A DNA stretch of 64,000 bases. It comes from Variovorax beijingensis (GTDB lineage: Bacteria > Pseudomonadota > Gammaproteobacteria > Burkholderiales > Burkholderiaceae_C). The notes under the pieces were generated by a model that did not search any database, was not told the DNA's origin, and was given only the letters and a program-made list of their open reading frames with translations. The stretch is taken from assembly GCF_007828835.1 (NCBI RefSeq), contig NZ_VIVL01000004.1, positions 248,001 through 312,000 of the forward strand, in the 5' to 3' direction. The position numbers and the translations under genes are program-made. Position 1 is the stretch's first letter. Every line of letters begins with the position of its first letter. Shown piece after piece: positions 1 through 9,334 of the stretch.

Positions 1-1
1 G

Positions 2-1702
2 CTGATCTTCGTTTCCACCGAAACCGGGGTGGAGAAGAGTTACAGCTTCAAGGAACTGCACGCCGAAGTGCAGCGCACCGCCGCCAGCCTGATCGAACTG
101 GGCGTGGGGAAGGGCGACCGCGTGCTCATCTACATGCCGATGATTCCCGAGGCCGCCTTCGCGATGCTGGCCTGCGCGCGCATCGGCGCCATCCACTGCG
201 TGGTGTTCGGCGGATTCGCGAGCGGCTCGCTGGCCACGCGCATCGAGGACGCCGAGCCCAAGGTGGTGGTGAGCGCGGACGCCGGCTCGCGCGGCGGCAA
301 GGTCATTGCGTACAAGCCGCTGCTCGACGAGGCGATCCGGCTGTCGAAGTACAAGCCGGCCGCGCTGCTGCTCACCGACCGCGGCCTGGCCCCCATGGAC
401 CTGACGGCCGGCCGCGACCACCTGGCCGGCGAACTCCGGCAAAAGCACCTCGACGCCGAGGTGCCATGCACCTGGCTGGCCGCCACCGACATCAGCTACA
501 CCATCTACACCAGCGGCACCACCGGCAAGCCCAAGGGCGTGCAGCGCGACGTCGGCGGCTATGCCGTGGCGCTGGCCGCGAGCATGAAGCACATCTTCGA
601 CGGCCGGCCTGGCGAAACCTACTTCTCGACCAGCGACATCGGCTGGGTGGTGGGCCACAGCTACATCGTCTACGGTCCGCTGATCGCCGGCATGGCCACC
701 CTCATGTACGAGGGCCTGCCCACGCAGGGCATCGACCGGCAGCCCGACGGCGGCATCTGGTGGCGCCTGGTCGAGAAATACAAGGTGACGGTGATGTTCA
801 GCGCACCCACCGCGGTGCGCGTGCTCAAGAAGCAGGATCCGGCGCTGCTGAAGAAATACGACCTGTCGAGCCTGCGCGCTCTGTTTCTTGCCGGCGAGCC
901 GCTCGACGAGCCCACCGCGCGCTGGATCAGCGAAGGCCTGGGCGTGCCCATCATCGACAACTACTGGCAGACCGAGTCGGGCTGGCCGATGATCACCATT
1001 GCCAACGGCGTCGAGGCCAAGCCCAGCAAGTTCGGCAGCCCCGGTGTCCCGATGTATGGCTACCGCATCAAGATCCTGCACGAATCGACCGGCGAGGAAT
1101 TGACCGCCCCCAATGAAAAGGGCGTGGTCGTGGTCGAAGGCCCGACCCCGCCCGGCTTCATGCAGACGGTGTGGAAGGACGATGCGCGCTTCGTCGACAC
1201 CTACTGGAAGAGCGTGCCGGGCAGGATGGTCTATTCGACCTTCGACTGGGGCATTCGCGACGAGGACGGCTACTTCTACATCCTCGGGCGCACCGACGAC
1301 GTGATCAACGTGGCCGGCCACCGCCTGGGCACCCGCGAGATCGAGGAGAGCATCTCGGGCCACGCCAACGTGGCCGAAGTGGCGGTGGTGGGTGTGGCCG
1401 ATGCGCTCAAGGGCCAGGTGGCAATGGCTTTCGTGGTGCCGAAGGACGGCATCGCCGTGACCGACACCGATGCGGCGCTGAAGCTCGAAGGCGAGCTCAT
1501 GAAGGTGGTGGCCGACCAGCTCGGTGCGCTGGCGCGGCCCGCGCGGGTGCGCTTCGTCTCGGGCCTGCCCAAGACCCGCAGCGGCAAGCTGCTGCGGCGC
1601 GCCATCCAGGCCGTGTGCGAACAGCGCGATCCGGGCGACCTGACCACCATCGACGACCCTGCCACCCTGCAGCAGATCAGGCAGCTGGTTTCTTCCGCCT
1701 GA
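2..1702 (+). CDS. prpE: Propionyl-CoA synthetase (AMP-forming), 5' end outside window
   Basis: Acyl-CoA ligase of the acetyl/propionyl-CoA synthetase family, which activates a short-chain acid through an acyl-AMP to the CoA thioester. The reading frame is open from the first base (LIFVSTETG precedes the first possible start), so the N-terminus lies upstream. Visible are the ATP-binding P-loop YTSGTTGKPKG (nt 506-538), a DNYWQTESGWP adenine-site motif, the hinge region GRTDDVINVAGHR and the C-terminal KTRSGKLLRR, whose lysine (nt 1586-1588) is the catalytic, acetylation-controlled residue. The QRDVGGYAVAL stretch after the P-loop is typical of PrpE rather than Acs. Substrate preference for propionate is inferred from this similarity. 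Confidence 0.85.
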   Translation: MIFVSTETGVEKSYSFKELHAEVQRTAASLIELGVGKGDRVLIYMPMIPEAAFAMLACARIGAIHCVVFGGFASGSLATRIEDAEPKVVVSADAGSRGGKVIAYKPLLDEAIRLSKYKPAALLLTDRGLAPMDLTAGRDHLAGELRQKHLDAEVPCTWLAATDISYTIYTSGTTGKPKGVQRDVGGYAVALAASMKHIFDGRPGETYFSTSDIGWVVGHSYIVYGPLIAGMATLMYEGLPTQGIDRQPDGGIWWRLVEKYKVTVMFSAPTAVRVLKKQDPALLKKYDLSSLRALFLAGEPLDEPTARWISEGLGVPIIDNYWQTESGWPMITIANGVEAKPSKFGSPGVPMYGYRIKILHESTGEELTAPNEKGVVVVEGPTPPGFMQTVWKDDARFVDTYWKSVPGRMVYSTFDWGIRDEDGYFYILGRTDDVINVAGHRLGTREIEESISGHANVAEVAVVGVADALKGQVAMAFVVPKDGIAVTDTDAALKLEGELMKVVADQLGALARPARVRFVSGLPKTRSGKLLRRAIQAVCEQRDPGDLTTIDDPATLQQIRQLVSSA

Positions 1703-1756
1703 GTGAGCAAAGCGGGCCTTGCGAAGCCGCGTCGAGCCGTCATATGTTTGACGTGG

Positions 1757-1762
1757 CACAAT
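1757..1762 (+). promoter_or_regulatory. Possible -10 element upstream of sucA
   Basis: CACAAT in the 178-bp gap between prpE and sucA. It resembles other -10-like boxes in this window that sit just before operon starts. No good -35 box is visible at 16-18 bp, so the call is weak. It would give a leader of about 110 nt. Confidence 0.3.
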
Positions 1763-1848
1763 GCGAAGGTACTCAGGCCCTTCCCCAGCCACAGTCGCAT
1801 CCGCCAACCGGTTCAGCCGTGTCGCGGAAGGTTTCTTAACCAGCTAGT

Positions 1849-1865
1849 GCTTCCTTCAGGGAAGC
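1849..1865 (+). promoter_or_regulatory. Hairpin abutting the sucA Shine-Dalgarno
   Basis: GCTTCC and GGAAGC form a perfect 6-bp stem around the loop TTCAG. The ribosome-binding sequence GAAGG (1866-1870) begins at the next base and the sucA ATG follows 10 nt later. Such a structure could tune translation or protect the 5' end of the mRNA; the role is inferred. Confidence 0.4.
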
Positions 1866-1880
1866 GAAGGTCAGCGGATC

Positions 1881-4757
1881 ATGAGCGATTCCTCAAAGCC
1901 CACGGCGTATGCCGCGTATCAGGGCAACACGTACCTCTTCGGCGGCAATGCGCCCTATGTCGAGGAGATGTACGAAAACTACCTTTCCAATCCCGGCAGC
2001 GTGCCTGACAACTGGCGTTCGTATTTCGACGCCCTGCAGAACGTGCCCGCGGTCGATGGCTCCAACACCAGGGACGTTCCGCACCAGCCGGTGATCAACG
2101 CTTTCGCCGAACGCGCGAAGCAGGGCACCACCAAGGTCGTGCAGGCCAGCGGCGCGGATTCCGAGCTCGGCCGCAAGCGCACCGCCGTCCAGCAGCTGAT
2201 CGCCGCCTACCGCAACGTCGGCGCCCGCTGGGCCGACCTGGACCCGCTCAAGCGCGCCGAGCGCCCGGCCATCCCGGAACTCGAGCCCTCGTTCTACGGC
2301 TTCACCGATGCCGACCTCGAGACGGTGTTCAACACCAGCAACACCTTCTTCGGCAAGGAGACCATGTCGCTGCGCGACCTGCTCAATGCCTTGCGCGAAA
2401 CGTACTGCGGCACCATCGGCGCCGAGTACATGTACACCACCGACCAGAATCACAAGCGCTGGTGGCAGCAGAAGCTCGAAAGCGCCCGCACCAATCCGCA
2501 GCTGACCGCCGAGCAGAAGAAGCACGTGCTCAACCGGCTGACCGCGGCCGAAGGCCTCGAGCGCTTCCTGCACACCAAGTACGTGGGCCAGAAGCGCTTC
2601 TCGCTCGAAGGCGGCGAGAGCTTCATCGTCTCGATGGACGAGCTGATCAACCAGGCCGGCATCAAGGGCGTGCAGGAGATCGTGATCGGCATGGCCCACC
2701 GCGGGCGCCTCAACGTGCTGGTCAACTCGCTCGGCAAGATGCCGGCCGACCTGTTCGCCGAGTTCGACCACACCGCTCCTGAAGACCTGCCCAGCGGCGA
2801 CGTCAAGTACCACCAGGGCTTCAGCTCGGACGTGACCACGCCCGGCGGACCGGTACACCTGAGCCTGGCCTTCAACCCCTCGCACCTCGAGATCGTGAAC
2901 CCCGTGGTCGAAGGCTCGGTGCGCGCCCGCATGGACCGCCGCGCCGACCCGCAGGGCAAGCAGGTGCTGCCCGTGCTCGTGCACGGCGACGCCGCCTTCG
3001 CGGGCCAGGGCGTCGTGATGGAAACGCTGGCGCTGGCCGAGACCCGTGGCTACTTCACGGGCGGCACGGTGCACATCGTGATCAACAACCAGATCGGCTT
3101 CACCACCAGCGACCCGCGCGACAGCCGCTCGACGCTGTATTGCTCGGACATCGTCAAGATGATCGAGGCGCCGGTGCTGCACGTGAACGGCGACGATCCC
3201 GAGGCCGTGGTGCTCGCCACCCAGCTCGCGCTCGAATTCCGCATGGAGTTCCAGAAGGACGTGGTGGTCGACATCATCTGCTTCCGCAAGCTGGGCCACA
3301 ACGAGCAGGACACCCCCTCGCTCACGCAGCCGCTCATGTACAAGAAGATCGCCCAGCACCCCGGCACGCGCAAGCTGTACGCCGACAAGCTGGCGACGCA
3401 GGGCCTGGGCGAAACGCTCGGCGACGACATGGTCAAGGCCCAGCGCGCCGCCTTCGACGAAGGCCGCAACACGGTCGACCCGGTGCTCACGAACTTCAAG
3501 AGCAAGTACGCCGTCGACTGGAATCCGTACCTCAACAAGAAGTGGACCGACGCCGGCGACACCGCCATTCCGTCCAGCGAGTGGAAGCGCCTGGCCGAGA
3601 AGATCACCACGGTGCCGGCCGGCTTCACGGTGCACCCGCTCGTGAAGAAGGTGCTGGACGACCGCGCCGCCATGGGCCGCGGCGACGTGAATGTCGACTG
3701 GGGCATGGGCGAGCACATGGCCTTTGCCTCGCTGGTGGCCAGCGGCTACCCGGTGCGCCTGTCGGGCGAGGACAGCGGCCGCGGCACGTTCACGCACCGC
3801 CACGCCGTGCTGCACGACCAGAACCGCGAGAAGTTCGACGAAGGCACCTACACGCCGCTGCAGAACGTGGCCGAGAACCAGGCGCCGTTCGTCGTGATCG
3901 ACTCGATCCTGTCGGAAGAAGCCGTGCTCGCGTTCGAATACGGCTACGCCTCGAACGACCCGAACACGCTCGTGATCTGGGAAGCCCAGTTCGGCGACTT
4001 CGTGAACGGCGCGCAGGTGGTGATCGACCAGTTCATCGCCTCGGGCGAAGTGAAGTGGGGCCGCGTCAACGGCCTGACCATGATGCTGCCGCACGGCTAC
4101 GAAGGCCAGGGCCCCGAGCACAGCTCGGCGCGCCTCGAGCGCTTCATGCAGCTGAGCGCCGACACCAACATGCAGGTGGTGCAGCCGACCACGGCCAGCC
4201 AGATCTTCCACGTGCTGCGCCGCCAGATGGTGCGCAACCTGCGCAAGCCGCTGATCATCATGACGCCGAAGTCGCTGCTGCGTAACAAGGACGCGACCTC
4301 GCCGCTGTCCGAGTTCACCAAGGGCGGCTTCCAGACGGTCATCCCGGACAGCAAGGGCCTGAAGGCCGAGAAGGTCAAGCGCCTGATCGCCTGCTCGGGC
4401 AAGGTCTACTACGACCTGGCCAAGAAGCGCGAAGAAAAGGGCGATGACGACGTGGCGATCATCCGCGTCGAGCAGCTCTATCCGTTCCCGCACAAGGCTT
4501 TCGCCGCCGAGATCAAGAAGTACCCGAACCTCGCCGACGTGGTCTGGTGCCAGGACGAGCCGCAGAACCAGGGCGCCTGGTTCTTCGTGCAGCACTACAT
4601 CCACGAAAACATGCAGGAAGGCCAGAAGCTCGGCTACTCCGGCCGTGCCGCTTCGGCATCGCCCGCGGTCGGCTACTCGCACCTGCACCAGGAACAGCAG
4701 AAGGCGCTCGTCGATGGCGCATTTGGCAAGCTCAAGGGCTTCGTGCTGACCAAGTAA
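1881..4757 (+). CDS. sucA: 2-oxoglutarate dehydrogenase E1 component
   Basis: Thiamine-diphosphate-dependent E1 of the 2-oxoglutarate dehydrogenase complex in the TCA cycle; it decarboxylates 2-oxoglutarate and transfers the succinyl group to the lipoyl arm of E2. The 958-aa length is normal for the family. The N-terminus has the E2/E3-binding type segment with YVEEMYENYLSNP. The ThDP/active-site motifs MAHRGRLNVL (about residue 270) and HGDAAFAGQG (His about 368) are intact, as is the transketolase-like C-terminal half with SGEDSGRGTFTHRH and EGQGPEHSSARLERF. The ATG follows a GAAGG ribosome-binding site. First gene of the sucA-sucB-lpdA set. Confidence 0.96.
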   Translation: MSDSSKPTAYAAYQGNTYLFGGNAPYVEEMYENYLSNPGSVPDNWRSYFDALQNVPAVDGSNTRDVPHQPVINAFAERAKQGTTKVVQASGADSELGRKRTAVQQLIAAYRNVGARWADLDPLKRAERPAIPELEPSFYGFTDADLETVFNTSNTFFGKETMSLRDLLNALRETYCGTIGAEYMYTTDQNHKRWWQQKLESARTNPQLTAEQKKHVLNRLTAAEGLERFLHTKYVGQKRFSLEGGESFIVSMDELINQAGIKGVQEIVIGMAHRGRLNVLVNSLGKMPADLFAEFDHTAPEDLPSGDVKYHQGFSSDVTTPGGPVHLSLAFNPSHLEIVNPVVEGSVRARMDRRADPQGKQVLPVLVHGDAAFAGQGVVMETLALAETRGYFTGGTVHIVINNQIGFTTSDPRDSRSTLYCSDIVKMIEAPVLHVNGDDPEAVVLATQLALEFRMEFQKDVVVDIICFRKLGHNEQDTPSLTQPLMYKKIAQHPGTRKLYADKLATQGLGETLGDDMVKAQRAAFDEGRNTVDPVLTNFKSKYAVDWNPYLNKKWTDAGDTAIPSSEWKRLAEKITTVPAGFTVHPLVKKVLDDRAAMGRGDVNVDWGMGEHMAFASLVASGYPVRLSGEDSGRGTFTHRHAVLHDQNREKFDEGTYTPLQNVAENQAPFVVIDSILSEEAVLAFEYGYASNDPNTLVIWEAQFGDFVNGAQVVIDQFIASGEVKWGRVNGLTMMLPHGYEGQGPEHSSARLERFMQLSADTNMQVVQPTTASQIFHVLRRQMVRNLRKPLIIMTPKSLLRNKDATSPLSEFTKGGFQTVIPDSKGLKAEKVKRLIACSGKVYYDLAKKREEKGDDDVAIIRVEQLYPFPHKAFAAEIKKYPNLADVVWCQDEPQNQGAWFFVQHYIHENMQEGQKLGYSGRAASASPAVGYSHLHQEQQKALVDGAFGKLKGFVLTK

Positions 4758-4812
4758 TTACAAGCCTCTTTTTCACACGAACACCTGAAGAACAAAACGG
4801 AGCCCACTCCAA

Positions 4813-6072
4813 ATGTCTATCGTAGAAGTCAAAGTCCCCCAGCTTTCCGAATCCGTGGCCGAAGCCACCATGCTCACCTGGAAGAAGAAGGCCGGCGAAG
4901 CCGTCGCCGTCGATGAAATCCTGATCGAGATCGAGACCGACAAGGTCGTGTTGGAAGTGCCCGCGCCCTCGGCCGGCGTGCTGGCCGAAATCGTGCAGCC
5001 CGATGGCGCCACCGTGGTGGCCGATCAGCTGATCGCGAAGATCGACACCGAAGGCAAGGCAAGTGCCGCAGCGCCTGCAGCAGCACCCGCTGCCGCCCCG
5101 GCTGCCGCGGCACCTGCGCCCGCAGCGGCGGCCGCCGCCACTGGCGGTGCGAAGTCGGACGTTGCCATGCCTGCCGCCGCCAAGCTGCTGGCCGACAACA
5201 ACCTCAAGACCAGCGATGTCGCCGGTACCGGCAAGGACGGCCGCGTCACCAAGGGCGACGTGCTCGGTGCAGTCGCTTCGGGCGCCAAGCCTGCGGCCAC
5301 CGTGGCCGCACCGGCCGCCAAGCCCGCGCTGCCACAGGTTGTCGCACCCGCCAGCGCGCCCGACCTGGGCGAGCGCCCCGAGCAGCGCGTGCCGATGAGC
5401 CGCCTGCGCGCCCGCATCGCCGAGCGCCTGATCCAGTCGCAGTCGACCAACGCCATCCTCACGACCTTCAACGAGGTCAACATGGCGCCCGTCATGGAAC
5501 TGCGCAAGCGCTTCCAGGACAGCTTCACCAAGGAGCACGGCGTGAAGCTCGGCTTCATGAGCTTCTTCGTGAAGGCCGCGGTGCATGCGCTCAAGAAGTA
5601 CCCGGTGATCAACGCCTCGGTCGATGGCAACGACATCCTGTACCACGGCTACTTCGACATCGGCATTGCCGTCGGTTCGCCGCGCGGCCTCGTGGTGCCC
5701 ATCCTGCGCAACGCCGACCAGATGAGCTTTGCCGACATCGAGAAGAAGATCGCCGAATACGGCAAGAAGGCGCAGGACGGCAAGCTGGGCATCGAAGAGA
5801 TGACCGGCGGCACCTTCTCCATCTCGAACGGCGGGACCTTCGGTTCGATGCTCTCGACGCCGATCATCAACCCGCCCCAGTCGGCGATCCTCGGCGTGCA
5901 TGCCACCAAGGACCGCGCCGTGGTCGAGAACGGCCAGATCGTCATCCGTCCGATGAACTACCTCGCCATGAGCTACGACCACCGCATCATCGACGGCCGC
6001 GAGGCCGTGCTGGGCCTGGTGGCCATGAAGGAAGCGCTCGAAGATCCGTCGCGCCTGCTGTTCGACATCTGA
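4813..6072 (+). CDS. sucB: Dihydrolipoamide succinyltransferase, E2 of 2-oxoglutarate dehydrogenase
   Basis: E2 core enzyme that passes the succinyl group from the lipoyl arm to CoA. The 419-aa protein has an N-terminal lipoyl domain with the lipoylated lysine in [11 protein letters not shown] (K44), an Ala/Pro-rich flexible linker (about 80-110), a peripheral-subunit-binding domain ([21 protein letters not shown]) and a catalytic acyltransferase domain ending in [13 protein letters not shown], which holds the catalytic His and Asp of HxxxDG. One lipoyl domain only, as usual for succinyltransferases. Preceded by GGAG 10 nt before the ATG, 55 bp after sucA. Confidence 0.96.
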   Translation: MSIVEVKVPQLSESVAEATMLTWKKKAGEAVAVDEILIEIETDKVVLEVPAPSAGVLAEIVQPDGATVVADQLIAKIDTEGKASAAAPAAAPAAAPAAAAPAPAAAAAATGGAKSDVAMPAAAKLLADNNLKTSDVAGTGKDGRVTKGDVLGAVASGAKPAATVAAPAAKPALPQVVAPASAPDLGERPEQRVPMSRLRARIAERLIQSQSTNAILTTFNEVNMAPVMELRKRFQDSFTKEHGVKLGFMSFFVKAAVHALKKYPVINASVDGNDILYHGYFDIGIAVGSPRGLVVPILRNADQMSFADIEKKIAEYGKKAQDGKLGIEEMTGGTFSISNGGTFGSMLSTPIINPPQSAILGVHATKDRAVVENGQIVIRPMNYLAMSYDHRIIDGREAVLGLVAMKEALEDPSRLLFDI

Positions 6073-6086
6073 GGGGAAAGAATCAG

Positions 6087-7517
6087 ATGGCCAACAAACA
6101 ATTCGACGTCATCGTCATCGGCGGCGGCCCCGGCGGCTACATCGCCGCGATCCGCGCGGCGCAACTGGGCTTCAACGTGGCCTGCATCGACGAGTGGAAG
6201 AACGGCAAGGGCGGCCCGGCACCGGGCGGCACCTGCACTAACGTCGGCTGCATTCCGTCCAAGGCGCTGCTGCAATCGTCGGAGCACTTCGAGCAGGCCG
6301 GCCACCACTTCGCCGACCATGGCATCAAGGTCGAAGGCCTGGGGCTGGACCTCGACAAGATGCTGGCCCGCAAGGACCAGGTCGTGAAGCAGAACAACGA
6401 CGGCATCCTGTACCTGTTCAAGAAGAACAAGATCAGCTTCTTCCATGGCCGCGGCTCGTTCGTGAAGGCGGGCGAAGCCGGCTACGAGATCAAGGTCGCG
6501 GGCGCCGCCGAAGAGTCGATCGACGGCAAGCACATCATCGTGGCCACGGGCTCCAACGCCCGCGCGCTGCCGGGTGCGCCGTTCGACGAGGAGAACATCC
6601 TCTCGAACGACGGCGCGCTGCGCATCGGCGCGGTGCCGAAGAAGCTGGGCCTGATCGGCTCGGGCGTCATCGGCCTCGAAATGGGTTCGGTGTGGCGCCG
6701 CCTCGGCGCCGAAGTCACGGTGCTCGAAGCGCTGCCGACCTTCCTCGGCGCGGTCGACGAGCAGATCGCCAAGGAAGCCAAGAAGGCCTTCGACAAGCAG
6801 AAGCTCAAGATCGAACTCGGCGTGAAGGTCGGCGAGATCAAGTCGTCGAAGAAGGGCGTGAGCGTGGCCTGGACCAACGCCAAGGGCGAGGCCCAGGTGC
6901 TGGAAGTCGACAAGCTGATCGTCTCGATCGGCCGCGTGCCCAACACCATCGGCCTGAATGCCGAAGCCGTGGGCCTGAAGCTCGACGAGCGCGGCGCCAT
7001 TGCCGTGGACGACGACTGCAAGACCAGCCTGCCCAACGTCTGGGCCATCGGCGACGTGGTGCGCGGCCCGATGCTCGCGCACAAGGCCGAGGAAGAGGGC
7101 GTTGCCGTGGCGGAGCGCATTGCGGGCCAGCACGGCCACGTCAACTTCAACACCGTGCCGTGGGTGATCTACACCAGCCCCGAGATCGCGTGGGTCGGCC
7201 AGACCGAGCAGCAGCTCAAGGCCGCGGGCCGCGCCTACAAGGCCGGCACCTTCCCGTTCCTCGCGAACGGCCGCGCGCGCGCACTGGGCGACACGACCGG
7301 CATGGTCAAGTTCCTGGCCGACGCGGGCACGGACGAGATCCTGGGCGTGCACATCGTGGGCCCGCAGGCCAGCGAGCTGATCTCCGAGGCCGTGGTGGCG
7401 ATGGAATTCAAGGCGAGCGCCGAGGACATCGCGCGCATCTGCCATGCGCACCCGTCGCTGTCGGAAGCCACGAAGGAAGCGGCACTGGCCGTGGACAAGC
7501 GCACGCTGAACTTCTGA
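6087..7517 (+). CDS. lpdA: Dihydrolipoyl dehydrogenase (E3)
   Basis: FAD-containing E3 that reoxidises the dihydrolipoyl arm with NAD+. The 476-aa protein shows the FAD fingerprint [14 protein letters not shown] at the N-terminus, the redox-active disulfide in [15 protein letters not shown], the NAD-binding [13 protein letters not shown], the second FAD motif [13 protein letters not shown] segment ([14 protein letters not shown]) and the C-terminal interface with the catalytic His-Glu pair HAHPSLSE. It lies 14 bp behind sucB, so it belongs to the same operon; it may also serve other 2-oxoacid dehydrogenases. Confidence 0.96.
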   Translation: MANKQFDVIVIGGGPGGYIAAIRAAQLGFNVACIDEWKNGKGGPAPGGTCTNVGCIPSKALLQSSEHFEQAGHHFADHGIKVEGLGLDLDKMLARKDQVVKQNNDGILYLFKKNKISFFHGRGSFVKAGEAGYEIKVAGAAEESIDGKHIIVATGSNARALPGAPFDEENILSNDGALRIGAVPKKLGLIGSGVIGLEMGSVWRRLGAEVTVLEALPTFLGAVDEQIAKEAKKAFDKQKLKIELGVKVGEIKSSKKGVSVAWTNAKGEAQVLEVDKLIVSIGRVPNTIGLNAEAVGLKLDERGAIAVDDDCKTSLPNVWAIGDVVRGPMLAHKAEEEGVAVAERIAGQHGHVNFNTVPWVIYTSPEIAWVGQTEQQLKAAGRAYKAGTFPFLANGRARALGDTTGMVKFLADAGTDEILGVHIVGPQASELISEAVVAMEFKASAEDIARICHAHPSLSEATKEAALAVDKRTLNF

Positions 7518-7521
7518 TCCA

Positions 7522-8625
7522 TTGACCACCAGCGTCAAACAGGCCTATGAGGCGGAACTCGCCGTGCGCGGGTTCCAGAGCGATCCCGCGCAACTGCGCG
7601 CCGTGGAAGCGCTGGATCGCTGCGCGCGGGAGTGGGCCGAGTACAAGGCCCAGCGCTCCAACGCGCTGAAGAAGTTCATCAACCGGCCCGAGCTGCCGCG
7701 CGGCGTCTACATGTACGGTGGCGTCGGGCGGGGCAAGAGCTTCCTGATGGACCTGTTCTTCAACGCGGTGCCGCTCAGACGCAAGACCCGGCTGCACTTC
7801 CACGAGTTCATGCGCGAGGTGCACCGCGAACTGCGCGAGCTGCAGGGCACGGTCAACCCGCTCGACGAGCTGGGGCTGCGCATCTCCAAGCGCTACAAGC
7901 TGATCTGCTTCGACGAATTCCACGTGGCGGACATCACCGACGCGATGATTCTTCATCGCCTGCTGGTGGCGCTGTTCGAGAACGGCGTGGGCTTTGTCAC
8001 CACCTCCAACTTCAAGCCCGACGATCTTTACCCCGGCGGGCTGCACCGCGACCGCATCCTGCCCGCGATCGCGCTGCTCAACCAGAAGCTCGAGGTGCTG
8101 AGCGTGGACAACGGCACCGACTACCGGCGCCGTACGCTCGAGCAGCTGCGCATGTACCTGACGCCGAACGATGCCTCGGCCGAAAAGGAGATGCGCAAGG
8201 CCTTCGACCGGTTGGCCGAAACGGCCGATGAAAACCCGGTCCTGCACATCGAGCAGCGCGAGATCCGCGCCAGGCGCAAGGCCGGCGGCGTGGTCTGGTT
8301 CGACTTCAAGACGCTGTGCGGCGGACCGCGTTCGCAGAACGACTATCTGGAGATCGCCAGCCAGTTCCACACGGTGCTGCTGTCCGACGTGCCGCACATG
8401 CCGGTGCGCATGGCCTCCGAAGCGCGCCGTTTCACCTGGCTGGTCGACGTCTTGTACGACCGGCGCGTCAAGCTCATCATGTCGGCCGAGGTACCGCCGG
8501 AGGCGTTGTACACCGAAGGGCCGCTTGCGCATGAATTCCCGCGAACGGTTTCCAGGCTCACCGAAATGCAATCGAGCGAGTTCCTCTCGCTGGAACGCCG
8601 TATCGTCGACACTCGACTGACATGA
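7522..8625 (+). CDS. zapE: AFG1/ZapE family ATPase
   Basis: P-loop ATPase of the AFG1/ZapE family. In E. coli ZapE acts at the Z-ring during cell division, and the mitochondrial AFG1 relatives are linked to turnover of respiratory-chain subunits. The 367-aa protein has Walker A GGVGRGKS (about residues 66-73), the LHFHEFM segment and Walker B LICFDEFHVAD (about 130). The start is TTG, 4 bp after the lpdA stop; no ATG in frame precedes the conserved N-terminal region. It is therefore most likely read as part of the sucAB-lpdA transcript, an arrangement seen in many betaproteobacteria. Confidence 0.88.
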   Translation: MTTSVKQAYEAELAVRGFQSDPAQLRAVEALDRCAREWAEYKAQRSNALKKFINRPELPRGVYMYGGVGRGKSFLMDLFFNAVPLRRKTRLHFHEFMREVHRELRELQGTVNPLDELGLRISKRYKLICFDEFHVADITDAMILHRLLVALFENGVGFVTTSNFKPDDLYPGGLHRDRILPAIALLNQKLEVLSVDNGTDYRRRTLEQLRMYLTPNDASAEKEMRKAFDRLAETADENPVLHIEQREIRARRKAGGVVWFDFKTLCGGPRSQNDYLEIASQFHTVLLSDVPHMPVRMASEARRFTWLVDVLYDRRVKLIMSAEVPPEALYTEGPLAHEFPRTVSRLTEMQSSEFLSLERRIVDTRLT

Positions 8626-9293
8626 AAAAAATTGTTCTTGCCATGCTGATGGCCTTGGGCAGCCTGCCGCTCTGGGCACAGTCCAACGCGGCCGCGGGCA
8701 ATGCGAACTTCGAAGCGGAGCGCAGCCGGCTGGCCGCCGAGCGCGCGGCCATCGACGCGCGCTTCGAAAAGGAGCGGGCCGCCTGCTACCAGAAGTTCGC
8801 GGTCGAGGACTGCCTGCGCGACAGCCGCAAGCGCCGCCGCGTCGAGACCGACCACATCAAGCGCCAGGAAACGGCCATCAACGACATCGAGCGCCAGCGC
8901 CGTGGCGCGGCCGAGCTCGAGAAGCTCGACCAGAAGGCCGCCACGCGGCGCCCGCAGGACACGCCCGAGAAGCAGGAAGAGGCTAAAAAAGCCCAGCAGG
9001 ACCGCGAGCAGCGCGCGGCCGACCATGCGGCGAGCCGCGCCACGACGGCGGCCGAGGCCGACGAGCGCCGGCGCCAGTTCGAGGCCAAGCAGAAGGCCCA
9101 CGCCGACGAGCAGGCCAAGGCCGCCCAGCGGCGCGCCGAGGCACCGGCGGCGGTCGAGCGCTTCGAAAGCAAGCAGCAAAAGGCGGCCGAGCACCGGGCC
9201 AGCCGCGAGCGGCAGAACGCCGAACGCACCAAGCCGCGCGGTGCACCCTTGCCCCCGCCGCCGGCATCGCCTGCTTCGGCGCCCAGCCGCTGA
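8622..9293 (+). CDS. Secreted coiled-coil protein of unknown function
   Basis: I do not recognise a named family. The start overlaps the zapE stop (ATGA), so translation is coupled. The 223-aa product begins with a clear Sec signal peptide (MKKIVLAMLMALGSLPLWAQ, cleavage after AQ or nearby) and the rest is a long, charged helix rich in Ala, Arg, Glu and Gln, which predicts a periplasmic coiled coil. Two cysteines occur early (about residues 55 and 63), spaced to form a disulfide (ACYQKFAVEDCLRDSRKRRR). The C-terminus is Pro-rich. Proteins of this look occur next to zapE in related genomes, but the function is unknown to me. Confidence 0.75.
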   Translation: MKKIVLAMLMALGSLPLWAQSNAAAGNANFEAERSRLAAERAAIDARFEKERAACYQKFAVEDCLRDSRKRRRVETDHIKRQETAINDIERQRRGAAELEKLDQKAATRRPQDTPEKQEEAKKAQQDREQRAADHAASRATTAAEADERRRQFEAKQKAHADEQAKAAQRRAEAPAAVERFESKQQKAAEHRASRERQNAERTKPRGAPLPPPPASPASAPSR

Positions 9294-9334
9294 GCCGCCC
9301 ACCTCGCCGGGCGAGCGTCCTGCGGCGGCGGTGC

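Noticed and set aside
29-31. GTG as the true start of prpE
   Set aside because: The frame continues to the window edge with family-like sequence (LIFVSTETG), so the gene is cut by the window rather than starting here.
1893-4688. Antisense open frame of 931 codons across sucA
   Set aside because: Composition is the mirror image of the high-GC codon use of sucA (rich in Arg, His, Leu, Val, Ala) and no family is recognisable. Long antisense frames are expected at this GC content.
5973-7538. Antisense open frame of 521 codons across lpdA
   Set aside because: Shadow of lpdA; low-complexity His/Asp/Val-rich translation without motifs.
9303-9315. CTCGCC/GGCGAG dyad between the convergent coiled-coil and PP2C genes as a terminator
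   Set aside because: No T run on either side and a very short loop.
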